Positions 22,588-35,167 of a DNA stretch of 64,000 nt are shown here, in pieces. The stretch is taken from the NCBI GenBank assembly GCA_030323885.1, contig JASIRB010000122.1:124001-188000 (forward strand), given 5' to 3'. Each line of letters starts with the position of its first letter. Position 1 is the first letter of the stretch. The notes beneath the pieces were generated by a model. The model did not search any database and had not been told where the DNA came from. It worked only from the letters and a program-made list of their open reading frames with translations. The position numbers and the translations under genes are program-made. Source of the stretch: Branchipolynoe longqiensis. Taxonomy: Eukaryota; Annelida; Polychaeta; Phyllodocida; Polynoidae.

Positions 22588-23036
22588 CCGGTGTGGTGGT
22601 TTCAGCGTGTTCCCGTGCTCAGACGTGTCCCTCGCTTCTGCGCATGCGTCAGAATCTAGTAAACATGGCCGTAATTGATTAACACGAACCGGGCGACTCG
22701 GGTCATCCAAATTTCAAATAGAACACGCGAGTGGAGTCGACAAATACACGTCCCGTGTGCAAAAAAAGAATAACTTAGATTAATGAAATGGAAATATAGG
22801 TAAACTGGGCCATGATACAATACTTTAAATCCTATTTTGCTGTACTTTTATCGGTTATTAAAAAAAAAAGAACAAACTGTCCACCCGAGCGTATTCGATT
22901 ATTCAACCCGAGTTTGTAGGATGTGCGCATGCGCCAATAAGTGGCTGGGGTGACCCGAGTTGATGCGAAATCCGCGCATGCGCAGAAGCAACGGGACACG
23001 TCTGAGCACGGGAACACGCTGAAACCACCACACCGG
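22588..23036. mobile_element. MITE with CCGGTGTGGTGGTTTCAGCG termini
   Basis: ~61-bp terminal inverted repeats at 22588-22648 and 22975-23036 with few mismatches. Interior ~325 bp, no ORF. The terminal CCGGTGT..TTTCAGCG pattern is shared with the next element, suggesting related transposases. Confidence 0.8.
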
Positions 23037-23605
23037 GTATCTGCTGAAGGCAGAGACATCACCTCCAAACAGCTGTACCCAGGTCTTGGCTCCGCTAAGA
23101 TAGTTGAGCACTGCTCCTGGTATTGTGAGCGTTTCTTTCAGGTGTAGTAGATACGCTAGGGATTAGCGATATTTAAATTCCCTTCACAATCTGCGTTTAT
23201 ATACCGAATGTTTCTAGTAATACACATAAGTAGAAGTCTTCTTTTGTATGCTAGAGAAATAAGGACCATGTATCTGTTCTTACAGGATCTGTGAGTTAAT
23301 GTGGAATGTTGCGATTTTGGCATTACTGTTTTCATTTTGTCTAGGATCAAACATACCATGGGGTTCTAGGGCTGCGCTCAGCAGTCTTAGCGAAGGGCTA
23401 AACGCCTTAACTCAGGGACGCAATCGACGGCTTCAGGACACGTTTTACTAACAATAATCGACCCTAATTCCTCAACTAATCAAAAGGTATCCAAGCGTTG
23501 CATCTGGCTGAGATAATGACCATCTGGGCCGCAGTGGGTCATGCATGCCTCTACGCGACTGGAAGTTGTGTGCGACCATTACCCAATCGTGGTTAGCACG
23601 CCTCG

Positions 23606-24111
23606 CCGGTGTCGCAGTTTCAGCGCCCGGTCAGTTTCCACCGCCCGTATAGACTCAATCTCAAGGCATTGTCAATGGTCGTGAGCAATCTGCATACAGA
23701 AAATACAGCAAAAGTGAAATATCTCTAAAACTACACCACCTATTAACAAATCGCTTGGTACACATATAGAAAACATCTTTACCAAAAAGTCTGTATTAAA
23801 TTTATAAGGTTAGGGTTCTTGATTTGTATTAATTTTGAATAAAACTAAGATTTTGCACGGCGCGTACCATCAAACTCAAGGCATTGTCAATGGTCGCTAG
23901 CAATCTTCATACAGAAAATACAGGAAAAGCGATATATCTCTAAAACCACACCACCTAGAAACAAATCGCTTTGTACACATTTAGAAAACATCTTTACCAA
24001 AAACATTATATTAAATTTATAAGGTTAGTGATGATGATGTTAGATTTTGACGTATGCGCATGAAACTGACAGGCAGCTGAAACTGACCGGGCGCTGAAAC
24101 TGCGACACCGG
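23606..24111. mobile_element. MITE with CCGGTGTCGCAGTTTCAGCG termini and a tandem-repeat core
   Basis: 33-bp terminal inverted repeats at 23606-23638 and 24079-24111, with no mismatch seen. The interior is a two-unit direct repeat of period 215 bp, keyed on AAGGCATTGTCAATGGTCG at 23663 and 23878. The same core lies inside a different element at 54882-55510. No target duplication was seen. Confidence 0.85.
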
Positions 24112-24490
24112 GACCAGGTAAGGCTGGCCGCCGGTGGATTATCTGAACATTATAGAAACGTGTAGGCGGGGTTGTACGAGGGGGTTGGGGAAGGCTCACA
24201 GACGCATCACACTAAAACATCGTTGCGTAAATCATCCAAATAAATGGCATGAAAACACGTCACTCGATGTGTGTAGAGGCTATACTAAAAGAGTTGACTG
24301 TAAATACTCGAACTTTGCCAACTTGAATGTTCCACGATTTTGGGGTCAGGTTTTATGGTTAGGCGTGACCAATCATAATAGACTATATCGTCATTCCGAA
24401 TGTGCATGCGCTGAAAACGGCGTCGAGAGCCAAACACAATGTACGGAGTTTGTCAATACACATAGTGCAAAACTTAGATTTTATTCAAAA

Positions 24491-24843
24491 TTAAAGTTGC
24501 ACAGTCCGATGGTTTTGAGTTGCTCTCATTTTCTGAGATAAACATATTAGGTTGATCGTTATAAGCTCCCTTACTTTACTTTGAAGTAACTTCTATTTTA
24601 ATTGGCTAACTTTTGAGATATCTGAAATGCAAACGTCCTTAATTAATTTTTACAAGCTTGCCAAAACTCTACCACCATAGGCTTCTGCAAAAACAGGTTC
24701 TATTAAATTTACACAGTATTCCCTTCTATCGGACGATAACTGCTTAATAACTACACCAGTATCTAACTTAGATAGTTAGAATCAAATCTATAAGTGTATT
24801 GGTTTTGAAAATTTGAAGTTTCCATCGGACCATGCAGCTTTAA
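24491..24843. mobile_element. TTAAAGTTGCA-family MITE, copy 1
   Basis: A 353-bp element beginning TTAAAGTTGCACAGTCCGAT and ending with the near reverse complement ATCGGACCATGCAGCTTTAA. It is non-coding and AT-rich. It is collinear with 42745-43096. Confidence 0.85.
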
Positions 24844-26182
24844 TAGAAATGCATAACAATTTGGCATAAACATGGATGCATACATGCAATATAATGATGT
24901 AATGAATATATTTAAGACACAACTAGACATAGTTCAGCATGTTGAGCTAAGAAATGTACAATTCCACACAAAATAATCAGTCACTTTAAGGCTGATATCC
25001 ACATCACCATTATTAATTCTTGTTCTGAATATTAAAATGCCAAATGTGTGAACAGACACTTGTTTCAGAGAAATATATAACCAATATCTAATTAACCATA
25101 CTCATGTTCTAGTTGTACATATGTCATGAACCATAGGATATAAATAAAAACATGAATAAAATAAGTAAAACTGACTCTGGCTATGGCTCTAATGCTAGTC
25201 TGAGTGCCCAGATTTGTCTAAATCTAAATGCAGATGGCATAAGATGTGCTGATCAGATTGATGTGAATGCTGGATAAAAGATTTCATCTTAATTTGTTAT
25301 ATATATATATTTTAGTTGGTATTCTATATTTCAAACAAGAGCTGAGATGAGCTGAAACTAGCACATTCCATAGCTGCACCCAGTGTATTAGCATGCGCCA
25401 TGTACTTTGCATGGGTTTGTTTCTCTTCCACACACCTCACAATGCACCGCGTCACTGGAATGAACCCGTCTATTAACAGTTACAGCCAACTCATGCGCCG
25501 GAACTTCAAATTCGACTGTTAAATACGGACAACAGCTTGTTTCGTGGGCCAACTGCTGTTAACGACTGAAGGATTGGGCTGGGTAGACTCGGCACCTCGA
25601 CGTGGTGCGAGGCACGCAGACCCACCCAGTCGGTGCATGCACGGGGGCGGGGGGAGGGTGGGAGGGTGGGAGGGGTGAAAATAGTTCACGGGCGCTCCCT
25701 AAAAAAAACCGCAGGCCACATTAGGTCCCACATACCGCGTGCACATTAACCATGTTAGTTATTACATATCTAGGCAATTGTAAAACACACACCTTATTCC
25801 ATCCAAATATCTGACAAAAATAAGCAGAAGAAACAAGACAACCATAAACTGTACTTTGGTAAATGTGTACGTTTCCAGCGAGGCAGGTGTCATGCAGATC
25901 TGGGTGACTGCTCAGACTTGTGCTGAAATAGAGGTACTGCTTATAGTTTTCTGCAACTCCGCCAGACGGCGGCCGTGGGACGCAGCTGACTTATTGTGCC
26001 AAGTCAAGCAATCCTACCACACACGGACACATTGCAACAGCTCACGAAGTTGCTAACTCAGAGAGCACAGAGAAGGGTTTACAGATGCTGACCACTGTTT
26101 GGGTGTAAGCGCGTATGCCCCAGAGAACCCCCAAGAGAACCAACAAAACACATCACTTCCCACTTTAAGAACTGTGTTGTGA
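24844..26182. other. Region upstream of the innexin, no other gene
   Basis: AT-rich to about 25330, then GC-richer. A G-rich run at 25643-25675 (several GGG tracts) lies ~560 bp before the innexin start. No TATA box is convincingly placed, so the promoter is not located. Confidence 0.4.
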
Positions 26183-26198
26183 CCACCAGAGGGCCCTA
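26183..26198 (+). promoter_or_regulatory. CTCF-like site upstream of the innexin
   Basis: CCACCAGAGGGCCCTA closely resembles the bilaterian CTCF core (CCANNAGRKGGCRC). It lies 30 bp before the innexin start codon. Similar words occur at several other places in the window. Confidence 0.35.
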
Positions 26199-26227
26199 GC
26201 CTCACTGGACGCCGGCACGACGCGCTC

Positions 26228-26423
26228 ATGATGGAGAGGGTGCTGGCGGGCCTGAGCCTCGCCTCCGTCAGCAGAGGACGCTTTGCGCGTAATGACGACG
26301 ACCTGACAGACCGCCTCTCTCACCGCTACACCACGTTCCTGCTGTGCGCGTTCGCCGTGCTCGTCACCACCAAGACCTACTCGGGGGACCCCATCAACTG
26401 CTGGTGCCCCGCCTACTTTACCG
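26228..26423 (+). CDS. Innexin exon 1 (aa 1-66)
   Basis: Encodes the cytoplasmic N-terminus, TM1 and the start of extracellular loop 1 (PINCWCPAYFTG). It ends after the first base of a Gly codon at a GTCAGT donor. Codons are GC-rich, in contrast to the flanks. Confidence 0.93.
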
Positions 26424-27859
26424 GTCAGTCACTTCCAACATGCATTGCGCCCTTTCGTTTTGTGCCCAGTACATCTCCAGAAGTAAGTTGCTAAGAAGAT
26501 AGCTTAAGAACATGTCGAATATGTTCTGTTAGTGTTACTGTCTTCGTAAATTGGACTGATATTTCAAGCTGTCCATTTGCCACTTTAGGTGACATAATGG
26601 ACAGTAACTTTTCCCAAAGTCAGAAAATATCTTTATGATAAGAATAATCCACTCACTCGTTATACACACGCTAATATAATACACATAAATATTACCTGCC
26701 CACACACATATATGCAGTTTCAAATGTTGATAATTGTGAGTCCTTTGCTTGGCCTGGAGGTTCTGATCCACAGTTGGGCTCTACAGTACGATAAATACCC
26801 CGATGGTCGTACTATCTGGGGTCGTACTATACACACCATGACGAACATTCTGGAATCCTTCAGCAGTGAAGAATCCCTTATGGGGCTGTCACATTATGAC
26901 ACATCGCACAAACGTACAGCGACGTATGTGATTTTTTGCTGCTACGTCGGGATACCTTGTTATGCGTTATGCATGCTTTAGGCGCACGTTGGTATATGTC
27001 AATGTACGTCGAAGTTCATCGACATATAGCGGCGCGCATCAGGGGGTCGGCGAAGTTTTGTGCATGCACAAAACTTTCGACGTACGACAACGCATGGGTG
27101 CTTACGTTATGCCTACGTTAGGCATACGTCGAGATACGTTATATGCGCATTGGAGGAACGTTGTTCTTACATTGTCCTACGTTGACTTTCGTTCCTCTGA
27201 CGGAGAGCGTTCAGTCCGCGCATTGGCACCGTAACGCCAACGTATGACAACATTCTATATATAAGGCCAACCTGTGGTTGGCGTTTCTCCACCATGTCTT
27301 GACGTATAAGGCATGCATCCTGGCACTCGCTTAATGTATATAATGTTCACCGGCATTCTGCGAATGTGCCATGAGCATTTTGCGGGTGGGTCGGGTACCC
27401 CTGGCATGTTGGTATGCGTTACTCATGTGTTACGCCAACGTCACGTGTGCTCGGTACACGATGGCGCAATGCCGAAATGTGCTGGACATGCGTTGGACAT
27501 GCTTTGCTCATGCGCTGGCACTATGCTCTCATACATTGTGCAACGCGTTTAACGGTCGCTAGCGGAACATTGGGAGCGCATTGTGCCATCGCTAGGTAAA
27601 TGCCGCACGCGCGAGAGGCACGGTAGCCACACGTTGCGCCAAACTTTTTTTTTTTTTCTCATGCGACACCATACGTTACCACTACGTCGGACCAATGCTA
27701 CGCTTATGTCCACTACGTTGCGCTGACATGCAACTTTCCCCCCCACCCCGAAAAGTTTGACGCATCTCGATGTAAAAATGTGATTTTAGGCATTGGTGGC
27801 GCGCTTGTGAGATGCGTTGTGATGTGACAGGCCCTTTACAAACACGCAAACACACATAT

Positions 27860-27892
<33 letters not shown>

Positions 27893-30800
27893 ATACATAC
27901 ATATATAAGCAAACGTATGTAAACACGATACGTCCCCGCTGTCGCAACCCTCAACCTCTGCGAAGAGAAGATCGAGGGAAGTGTCAGCCTCGGCATCCCG
28001 TAAAGGGGAGCCGGGCGAAGCTAACTCATCGTCGGCCATGATAGAAACACGACAACCTGCCAAGGCAGCTCAGCCGCATCTCCCTCACCACCGACGATCG
28101 CCGCACACGCTGTGTCCGGCCTGTGCGCCTAAGCGCACAGACAAACACAGACGTGGCCGGCCTTGCTCTACTCAATGTACACGAGGACAACCAAACAACA
28201 ATACAGAGTATGCGGAGATGGGAGAATGTCGAGAAACAAAAACACCCACCTCGTCTGCCGGCAGCCGGTAGAGTGACTAGCTCCACGTGCTCACTCGCAG
28301 AACCGCAGAGTCCAGTCGGCGTACCAATCAGAGAGCGCCTACCTCACTCGCAAAACACCAGGTTCGCCACCGGTACAACAAGCGTGACCTACATAGGAAC
28401 CAATCAAACCACCCGCCGGCGGTATTCCCCCGGCCCCCGCAGTAACGCTGACGTCACCGCACCACGTGGCCACGGAGAATCCCCAACCGCAGAATATACG
28501 GGTGACCTAGTTAGCTCTACCACATGGCCCGCCTGCCAGCTAGTGCACAATACCGAGCCACCCCCGGCAACAGGTCCCCGCCACTCACGCAGTACCTAAC
28601 AACAACAAACCGCACTGCGTAGCGTCAGCAACCCCCTCGCCCGGTTACACGCACATGCTATAAGTGACCCAGTTACGCCTAACTGAACAGTATAACCAGT
28701 TACGCACCCATGCCCGCAGTACACATAAACACTCCCGTGGCAACAGCAGCCAATACGCAGTACGCCCGTCAACTAACCCACGCGTTAGACAAGAAATAGC
28801 AGATAATAAACACACAGCTTAGGCAGAGGCATTACGCAGAACAGTAGTAACTGCGCCCATTCATTGGCGTCCCCGGGGCCCCCGGTCCTTCCCCCCTACC
28901 CTCAAATAACTGCGTAGCAAAGGTTAACTGAACATATGTACTGCGTTACTCGTTGTGTAACAGGGATTGAAGTACCTCATGTATTCCCAACCCCCGGAGA
29001 CCAAACAACACCAGGGTGGAGTAGCCTAATACCCACTACTCCACCCCATACAAGTTATCTGCGTCGTACTGCTAACCGCTCAGATCGCCGCACAGGCGGT
29101 GCATCCGAGCCCACATCAGACCCCTGTCCGACTGGTACAAAGTCGCTGTCACTACCCGAGCTACTGCGTACAAAAACAACACTATCGGCCTCAGACACTG
29201 ATCTAGAACAACGCCGACATTTATTTTTCCATTTATCAGGCCTATGCCGCTTAGGGCGCATAGCCTCCCCCGCAGTAACTGGAAGCCCAGGTACTTTCTT
29301 CCGACTGAACACATCTATAGTGCCAGCCTCCACCCTCACAGGTGCGGGCCCATCCCCTACATGTGCATCCAGCCAGGAGGATGGTCCAGCGTTTCTAGAC
29401 ATCTGCTCGGTGTAAAGCTTTAGACGTCTAATGTTAGATTTACGGTATTTCCCATCCTTGCCCTTCATAATAACTGTGGTGTCAGAGACAACTTCTATTA
29501 TAGTAAAGGGACCATCCCAGTTCTTCGCGGGCTTGACCCGAGCTAGCGGCGCATGATACCGCACTACCCGATCTCCCACCTTGAACCGGCGCCACGCAGC
29601 AGGCCCGTAGTCAGATTTCTGATGAACCGCTGCTCGACCTAGAGCATCGCGAACTGTGCTATGCGCGTGGTGAAAGCAATGCTCCAACCATCTTACAAAC
29701 ACGATCTCACATGGCCGGTCTACTTGACGATTCACCACCCCAAACTGCAGATCAGCTGCCAGTCGGAGCTCCTCCCCAAATAGTAACCTGTTAGGAGTCA
29801 CACCCGTAGATGCATGCTCCGTACAGTTATATGCGTGTGCCACAAACTTGACCTGTAAATCCCAATCATCTTGAAAGTCATTCACGGTACAAGCCAACGC
29901 AGATATCAGTGTCTTATTAAAACGCTCTAGCGTACCATCCGATTGTGGAGAGTACGGGTTCGTACGCGTTTTCTTAACGCCCAACAAACGCAACATGGAC
30001 TGAAACAGTGTGGACTCAAAAGCCCAGTTATCCACCAACGCCTGCGCTGCAGTGGGTGCAGTGTGATCTTTTATGGGGTACACCTACACGTACTTAGTGT
30101 AATAGTCTTGGACTACCATCATCACCACATTCCCCCTTGAGGTCGTCTTAAACCCGGACACAAAGTCACACGCTAGATGGCGCCACCGATGCCCAGACAA
30201 TTCCTGAGTCAACGGTAGCTTAGCAATCCCTTCACCTGGCTTCATCACCTGACATTTATGGCAAGTGCCTACCCACCGCCTAATATCAGAAGTCATGCCA
30301 GGCCAATAGAACCGCCAAGCTAAACGCTTGGTGGAGCGAACACGCCCAAAGTGCGTAGCTGTAGAATGCCCATGACAAAACAACAACACATCATCGCGCA
30401 ATGCAAATGGCACGACGATCTGCAGGCGACTGCATAGGTCTTCACCCACTACCTTCCACCTGCAGAGCACACCCTCACGCAGTTCCAGCAGATCCCATTG
30501 ATTCATAATCTTACGAGTCTCCGCATTCTCCACCGCCAGCTCGTCATGCAAAGGCTTCGAGCGGCCCTCCTCCAACCACTTGATCACAAGCAGTATGGAG
30601 GGGTCTTGGCGCTGTGCCAAGCGAACCTCCGACAACGTCCAAAGCTCATCATCATCTATGTCCGCCAGATGCATCGCAGATATTGCTGCGAGCACACAAT
30701 TATGCGCACCACAGTCCGTGCAATCACCCCGGCCGCACTTACAAACCGGGATTCTACTCAGACTATCTGCGTTGATGTGATCCACTCCCTTCCTGTAGAC

Positions 30801-33800
30801 AATATGCTCATTCGTCACACCATATTCAGATAAAGTGGCCAACCAACGCCCCATCATCCCCTACGCCTCCATGAAATTCAACAACCAGCGAAGAGAATGA
30901 TGATCAGTCTGGATAATAAAATCCGACCCTATCAAGAAATGTTTCCATTTCCTTCTATACATGACGATAGCCATCAACTCACGCTTCGTCGTGCAATAAT
31001 TCCGCTGCACTTTATTAAGTTTATTACTCGCAAAAGACAACGGGACCTCTACCCCATCCTGAACCTGACTCAACACGCCTGAGATTGCAAACCCCGATGC
31101 ATCAGTGTCCAGAATGAACTGCCCCACCGCCCGCAGATATCGCAGCACTTGGGTCTGAGTAAAGGCACGTTTCAAGCCCAGAAATGCCGCCTCCTGAGCG
31201 TCGCCCCACACAAATTTTATTTTCTTCGCGGTAACAACCAAGTCCTGCAGAGGAACAGCCAACCGTGCAAAATCAGCAATGAAATCGCGGTAATAGGATA
31301 CAAACCCAAGGAATGATCTCACTTCTTTCATATCCTCAGGTCTGGGCCATCCCGCAATTGCAGAGAGCTTTTCCGGGTCTGCCTTAATCCCCTTCACAGA
31401 AACCACATGCCCTAGATACTGCGTCTCACACCTAAAAAGCCTACACTTTGAAGCCTTGAGTCTCAGCCCATAGGAACGTAAACGATCAAACACTGCTTGA
31501 AGCCAATCCTAACATTCGGTTAGTGTCTGACCAAAGACAATGATATCATCCAAATACACCAAACAGATCTTCCACTGAAGACCAGCCAGCATATCCGTCA
31601 TCATCTTTTCGAACGTGGCTGGAGCATTACACAGCCCAAACAGCATCACGTTCCACTCGAATAAGCCTAAGTGAGTGCTAAAAGCAGTCTTAGCAATATC
31701 CTCCGGATCCATTGCTACCTGATGATACCCAGATTGCAGATCCAGAGTGCAAAACCACTCATTACCCCCTAAGCTTTCAAGCGACTCATCTATGCGGGGT
31801 AATGGGTAAGCATTTTTCCACGTCACAGTATTGAGTTTTTTATAGTCAATGCAAAAACGGATCGAACCGTCCTTCTTCTTGACTAAATGGACAGGTGAAC
31901 TCCACGGGGAGTCACTACTTCTAATCACCCCACTATCCAACAGCTTATGCAGCTCCGTCTCCAGTGCATCTTTCTTAGAATGCACGAAACGCCGATAGGG
32001 AATCCTTAAAAGCAGCGGAATCGCCGACATCAATGCCATGCTTAACCACCTCAGTCCAGCCCAACGTCTCACCAGGCACCGCGAAAACCTGAATATTCCT
32101 ACCCAGAAACTCCACAACCTGAGAGCGATCAGACTCATCCACCACCTCACACCCCATAGCTAAGGGTACCAGATGGGCAGGCAAGCTGCCATCGAGGGCC
32201 CCAGATACCACAGAAGGCGCCACGCACTCCTCCGTAGTACCAAAAGTAACCGTATCGGCTACCTCCCCCAATGCAGCAATGCCCACTTCCCCTTTACTAC
32301 TCAAAACCGTAGAGGGACAATCCAACTGCGCCGCCCGCGCGCAATGTTTACACCGAATTGTTTATTCAACCCCGCCTTAGTGTATTCACAATGAACATCA
32401 CCAAAGTCAGTAGCCTCACTTAACAACCCGATAGTCGTACCCCTCTGTAACCTAACCCGCATACCGATTCCGATTAAACAAAGGCACAACTGAGTCAACA
32501 GGACTCCACACTAGCGTATTCTGACCTACCAATCCCAGCTCATGCAATTCTGAGACCATCGGTTCAAATAGGCTCTGGTGATCACCGTCGACCCCTACAG
32601 CTGTTATTTTAACATCACAGCCGGTCATCGGAGAAATGCGAATATCTTGCGTGACCGCAGACACAGTCTGACTATCGCGACGCAATTCACACTGCACCGT
32701 GAGTTGATACGGATATTGAAGATATAGGCTGCCAGCCTGTCGCAGCTCACAACCGTAATACTCCAAAAATTCTGCACCCAAAATACCATCTTCTGAAATA
32801 TCGGAAACAGTAGGGGCATAATGAAATATCCTCCCCCCGATCTCCAGAGATAGTATGGCTTGTCTGTACTGCTTGAGTGGCGCACCGGTGACAGTGACAG
32901 GCTTCACGCTGTTATCGAAAAACACATTATCACCGTCCAACTTATCGAAGAATTTTCGTCCAACACATGTGACCGCAGCCCCACTCTCTACTAAAAAATA
33001 CCCGATAGTCCCTCTAACGCACACTCTCACATACCACCGTTTTCCATCCAACGTCCAGAAAGTGGAATCCATGAACAGGCGCTTACCACAAGGGTGAGAC
33101 AGGTCGCACCCCTGATGCTGTACTATAAATTGCATACAGTCGTCCAAAGGTGCGGGAGCCAAAGCAGAGACGCAACGCGCTATCTGCTCCATGCCATCCC
33201 ACAATACCGACTCCACTGGGATAGAATCACCAGGGGCGATCACCGACGGTCCCGCGCTAGCATCAGACTGCACACCGGCTTCCTTGATAGTTAACACCGT
33301 GTCCGTTTTGGCGGTACCCGGGCTTACCAATTGGGTTGAGCCTAAGCCCAAACGGTCCAACCCTAGGCGTTTAAATTAGGCTTAGCCTTCGCGTCCCTGT
33401 CTTTATGGAGACGCGCCAACCTAGCCCGATCAACCCCTGCGTTGTCCCTACCCTCGTGATCACCGGCCATCACAGCCTCCTCGAGAGTATGTTTCACTCC
33501 ACTACATTATATAGGCCAATGACTGAAAGCAAAGCAACGACCACACTCGTGATCACGAGCACGCATATCTTTCTTAGCTACGCGCCTGCGCGCAGATAAC
33601 CCAGATGAGCCAGGCCCCCCTGTTGCTACCTGCGCAGCAGATTTCTGCATTCCGGGCCAGTGTGCTAACCATTACACCACCTAGGCTCCCTGATATCAAC
33701 ACACTACCCACGCCTACCTGTCTATGCGGCTCCTTACCTGAGAGGTCAGTGCAGACCACTACACTCGTCCCCCTGGAATTGTAAGTCTTTTAATGCTTAC

Positions 33801-34139
33801 AATTATATACACACAGGCAAGGCAACACACTTACATACACAGGGTAGGTTCAACAACTATACAATGCGTAGCTTGTACAGAATCATGGTCACGGCAACCA
33901 GTGTTGTGGGGGTGATGAAAATGGGAAATATTGCGCCTAGAGCAGGACTCGAACCCACATCTCTTTGCATTCTGGGCCAGTGTGCTAACCATTACACCAC
34001 CTAGGCTCCCTGATATCAACACACTACCCACGCCTACCTGTCTATGCGGCTCCTTGCCTGAGAGGTCAGTGCAGACCACTACATATACATACATACATAT
34101 ATAAGCAAACGTATGTACACTATATATGTATATATATAT

Positions 34140-34177
<38 letters not shown>

Positions 34178-35117
34178 GTGAAGTAGGTCAGACTACTCGT
34201 CCTGTGGTAATTGCGGGCTTGGGCCGATTAGCTCACATTCTGAAATGGGGGCTACTCGCCAAGACAGACCCACATTTGCCACCATTTGTGGGGCCGGGTT
34301 CCCTGCTGTAACGCGTTGCTAGGAGACGTCAATTGTGACTTTCCTAGCAACGGTGGAAGGTCAAGCGCTCGGGCTCATACCCATCGGACGTGTTTATGCA
34401 CGCTCTGATGTTTTAGACGAGATTTAGGCTTTTATTGTCGGAATTTGGAAGAGTATTAAAGTAAACATGATGGGAAGGGACATATCAAGGGGTATTTATT
34501 GGAATTATAGAAACGGATTGTACTATTAGTATAAGAATAAAGCTGTGAGCTCTTAAGAAGTAAATTGGAACGTTCCTTGCATTCTTTACTATTCTCCAGT
34601 CTTCTTGTATATTAACCGCTATGGTCAACTTGCTATTCGATTGCTTTATATGTAATTAAAGGCCTTATGCCTGATAGGCCTTATGCAGCCGATCCACCCT
34701 TCTGCGGGGATATTAATAGACATATTAACAGAATTAATGTAGTGATATTTGGCTGAAAATAAGACATTAACTTAGGCTGATTATCTCTGACAGCAGCAGC
34801 AACACTGGGAGTGTCTGCTTAGTTCTGAATTAATTGAAGTATATTAACTCACACCGAACGGCGGGGAGGAGAGCCAGTTAGTTGAAATAATAAATAACTG
34901 CTTGTTATATTAAATGCGGGGAGGGACAAAAGAACGTATTTCTGTGATACTCTGGCTGTCCGCCCTTAGCCCGATAATTACACCAACGGAGGAGGTTTAC
35001 CTGCAGACGGGACGTGAGGAGGCGGCCCGCGACAGGCCCAGGAAATTTACATGGAAATAATTACATAAATTAACATGTAGGCTCGCCTTAGGTGGGGGCG
35101 AAATAGCCGAACGGTTA

Positions 35118-35167
<50 letters not shown>

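Larger units (their letters stand above)
29055..33360 (-). pseudogene. Second Ty3/gypsy element, pol remnant in innexin intron 1
   Basis: Minus-strand order is protease (32452-33360), linker (31975-32498 in two frames), RT (31509-32150), RT thumb plus RNase H (30861-31493), integrase zinc/core start (30084-30857), then integrase core end and C-terminus (29055-30083). No gag is present: the 5' end abuts a SINE fragment. Three in-frame TAG codons interrupt an otherwise continuous frame from RT to the integrase end, at 31509-31511, 30861-30863 and 30084-30086. Frameshifts near 32460, 32330 and 31990 separate protease from RT. It is more GC-rich than the first gypsy element and belongs to a different lineage. 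Confidence 0.88.

Noticed and set aside
28123..28599. 158-aa plus-strand frame
   Set aside because: No motif, no promoter, GC-rich DNA downstream of a gypsy element; likely chance.
34185..35110. LTR of the second gypsy element
   Set aside because: No second copy, no clear TG...CA ends, and separated from the pol remnant by SINEs and the 31-bp repeat.
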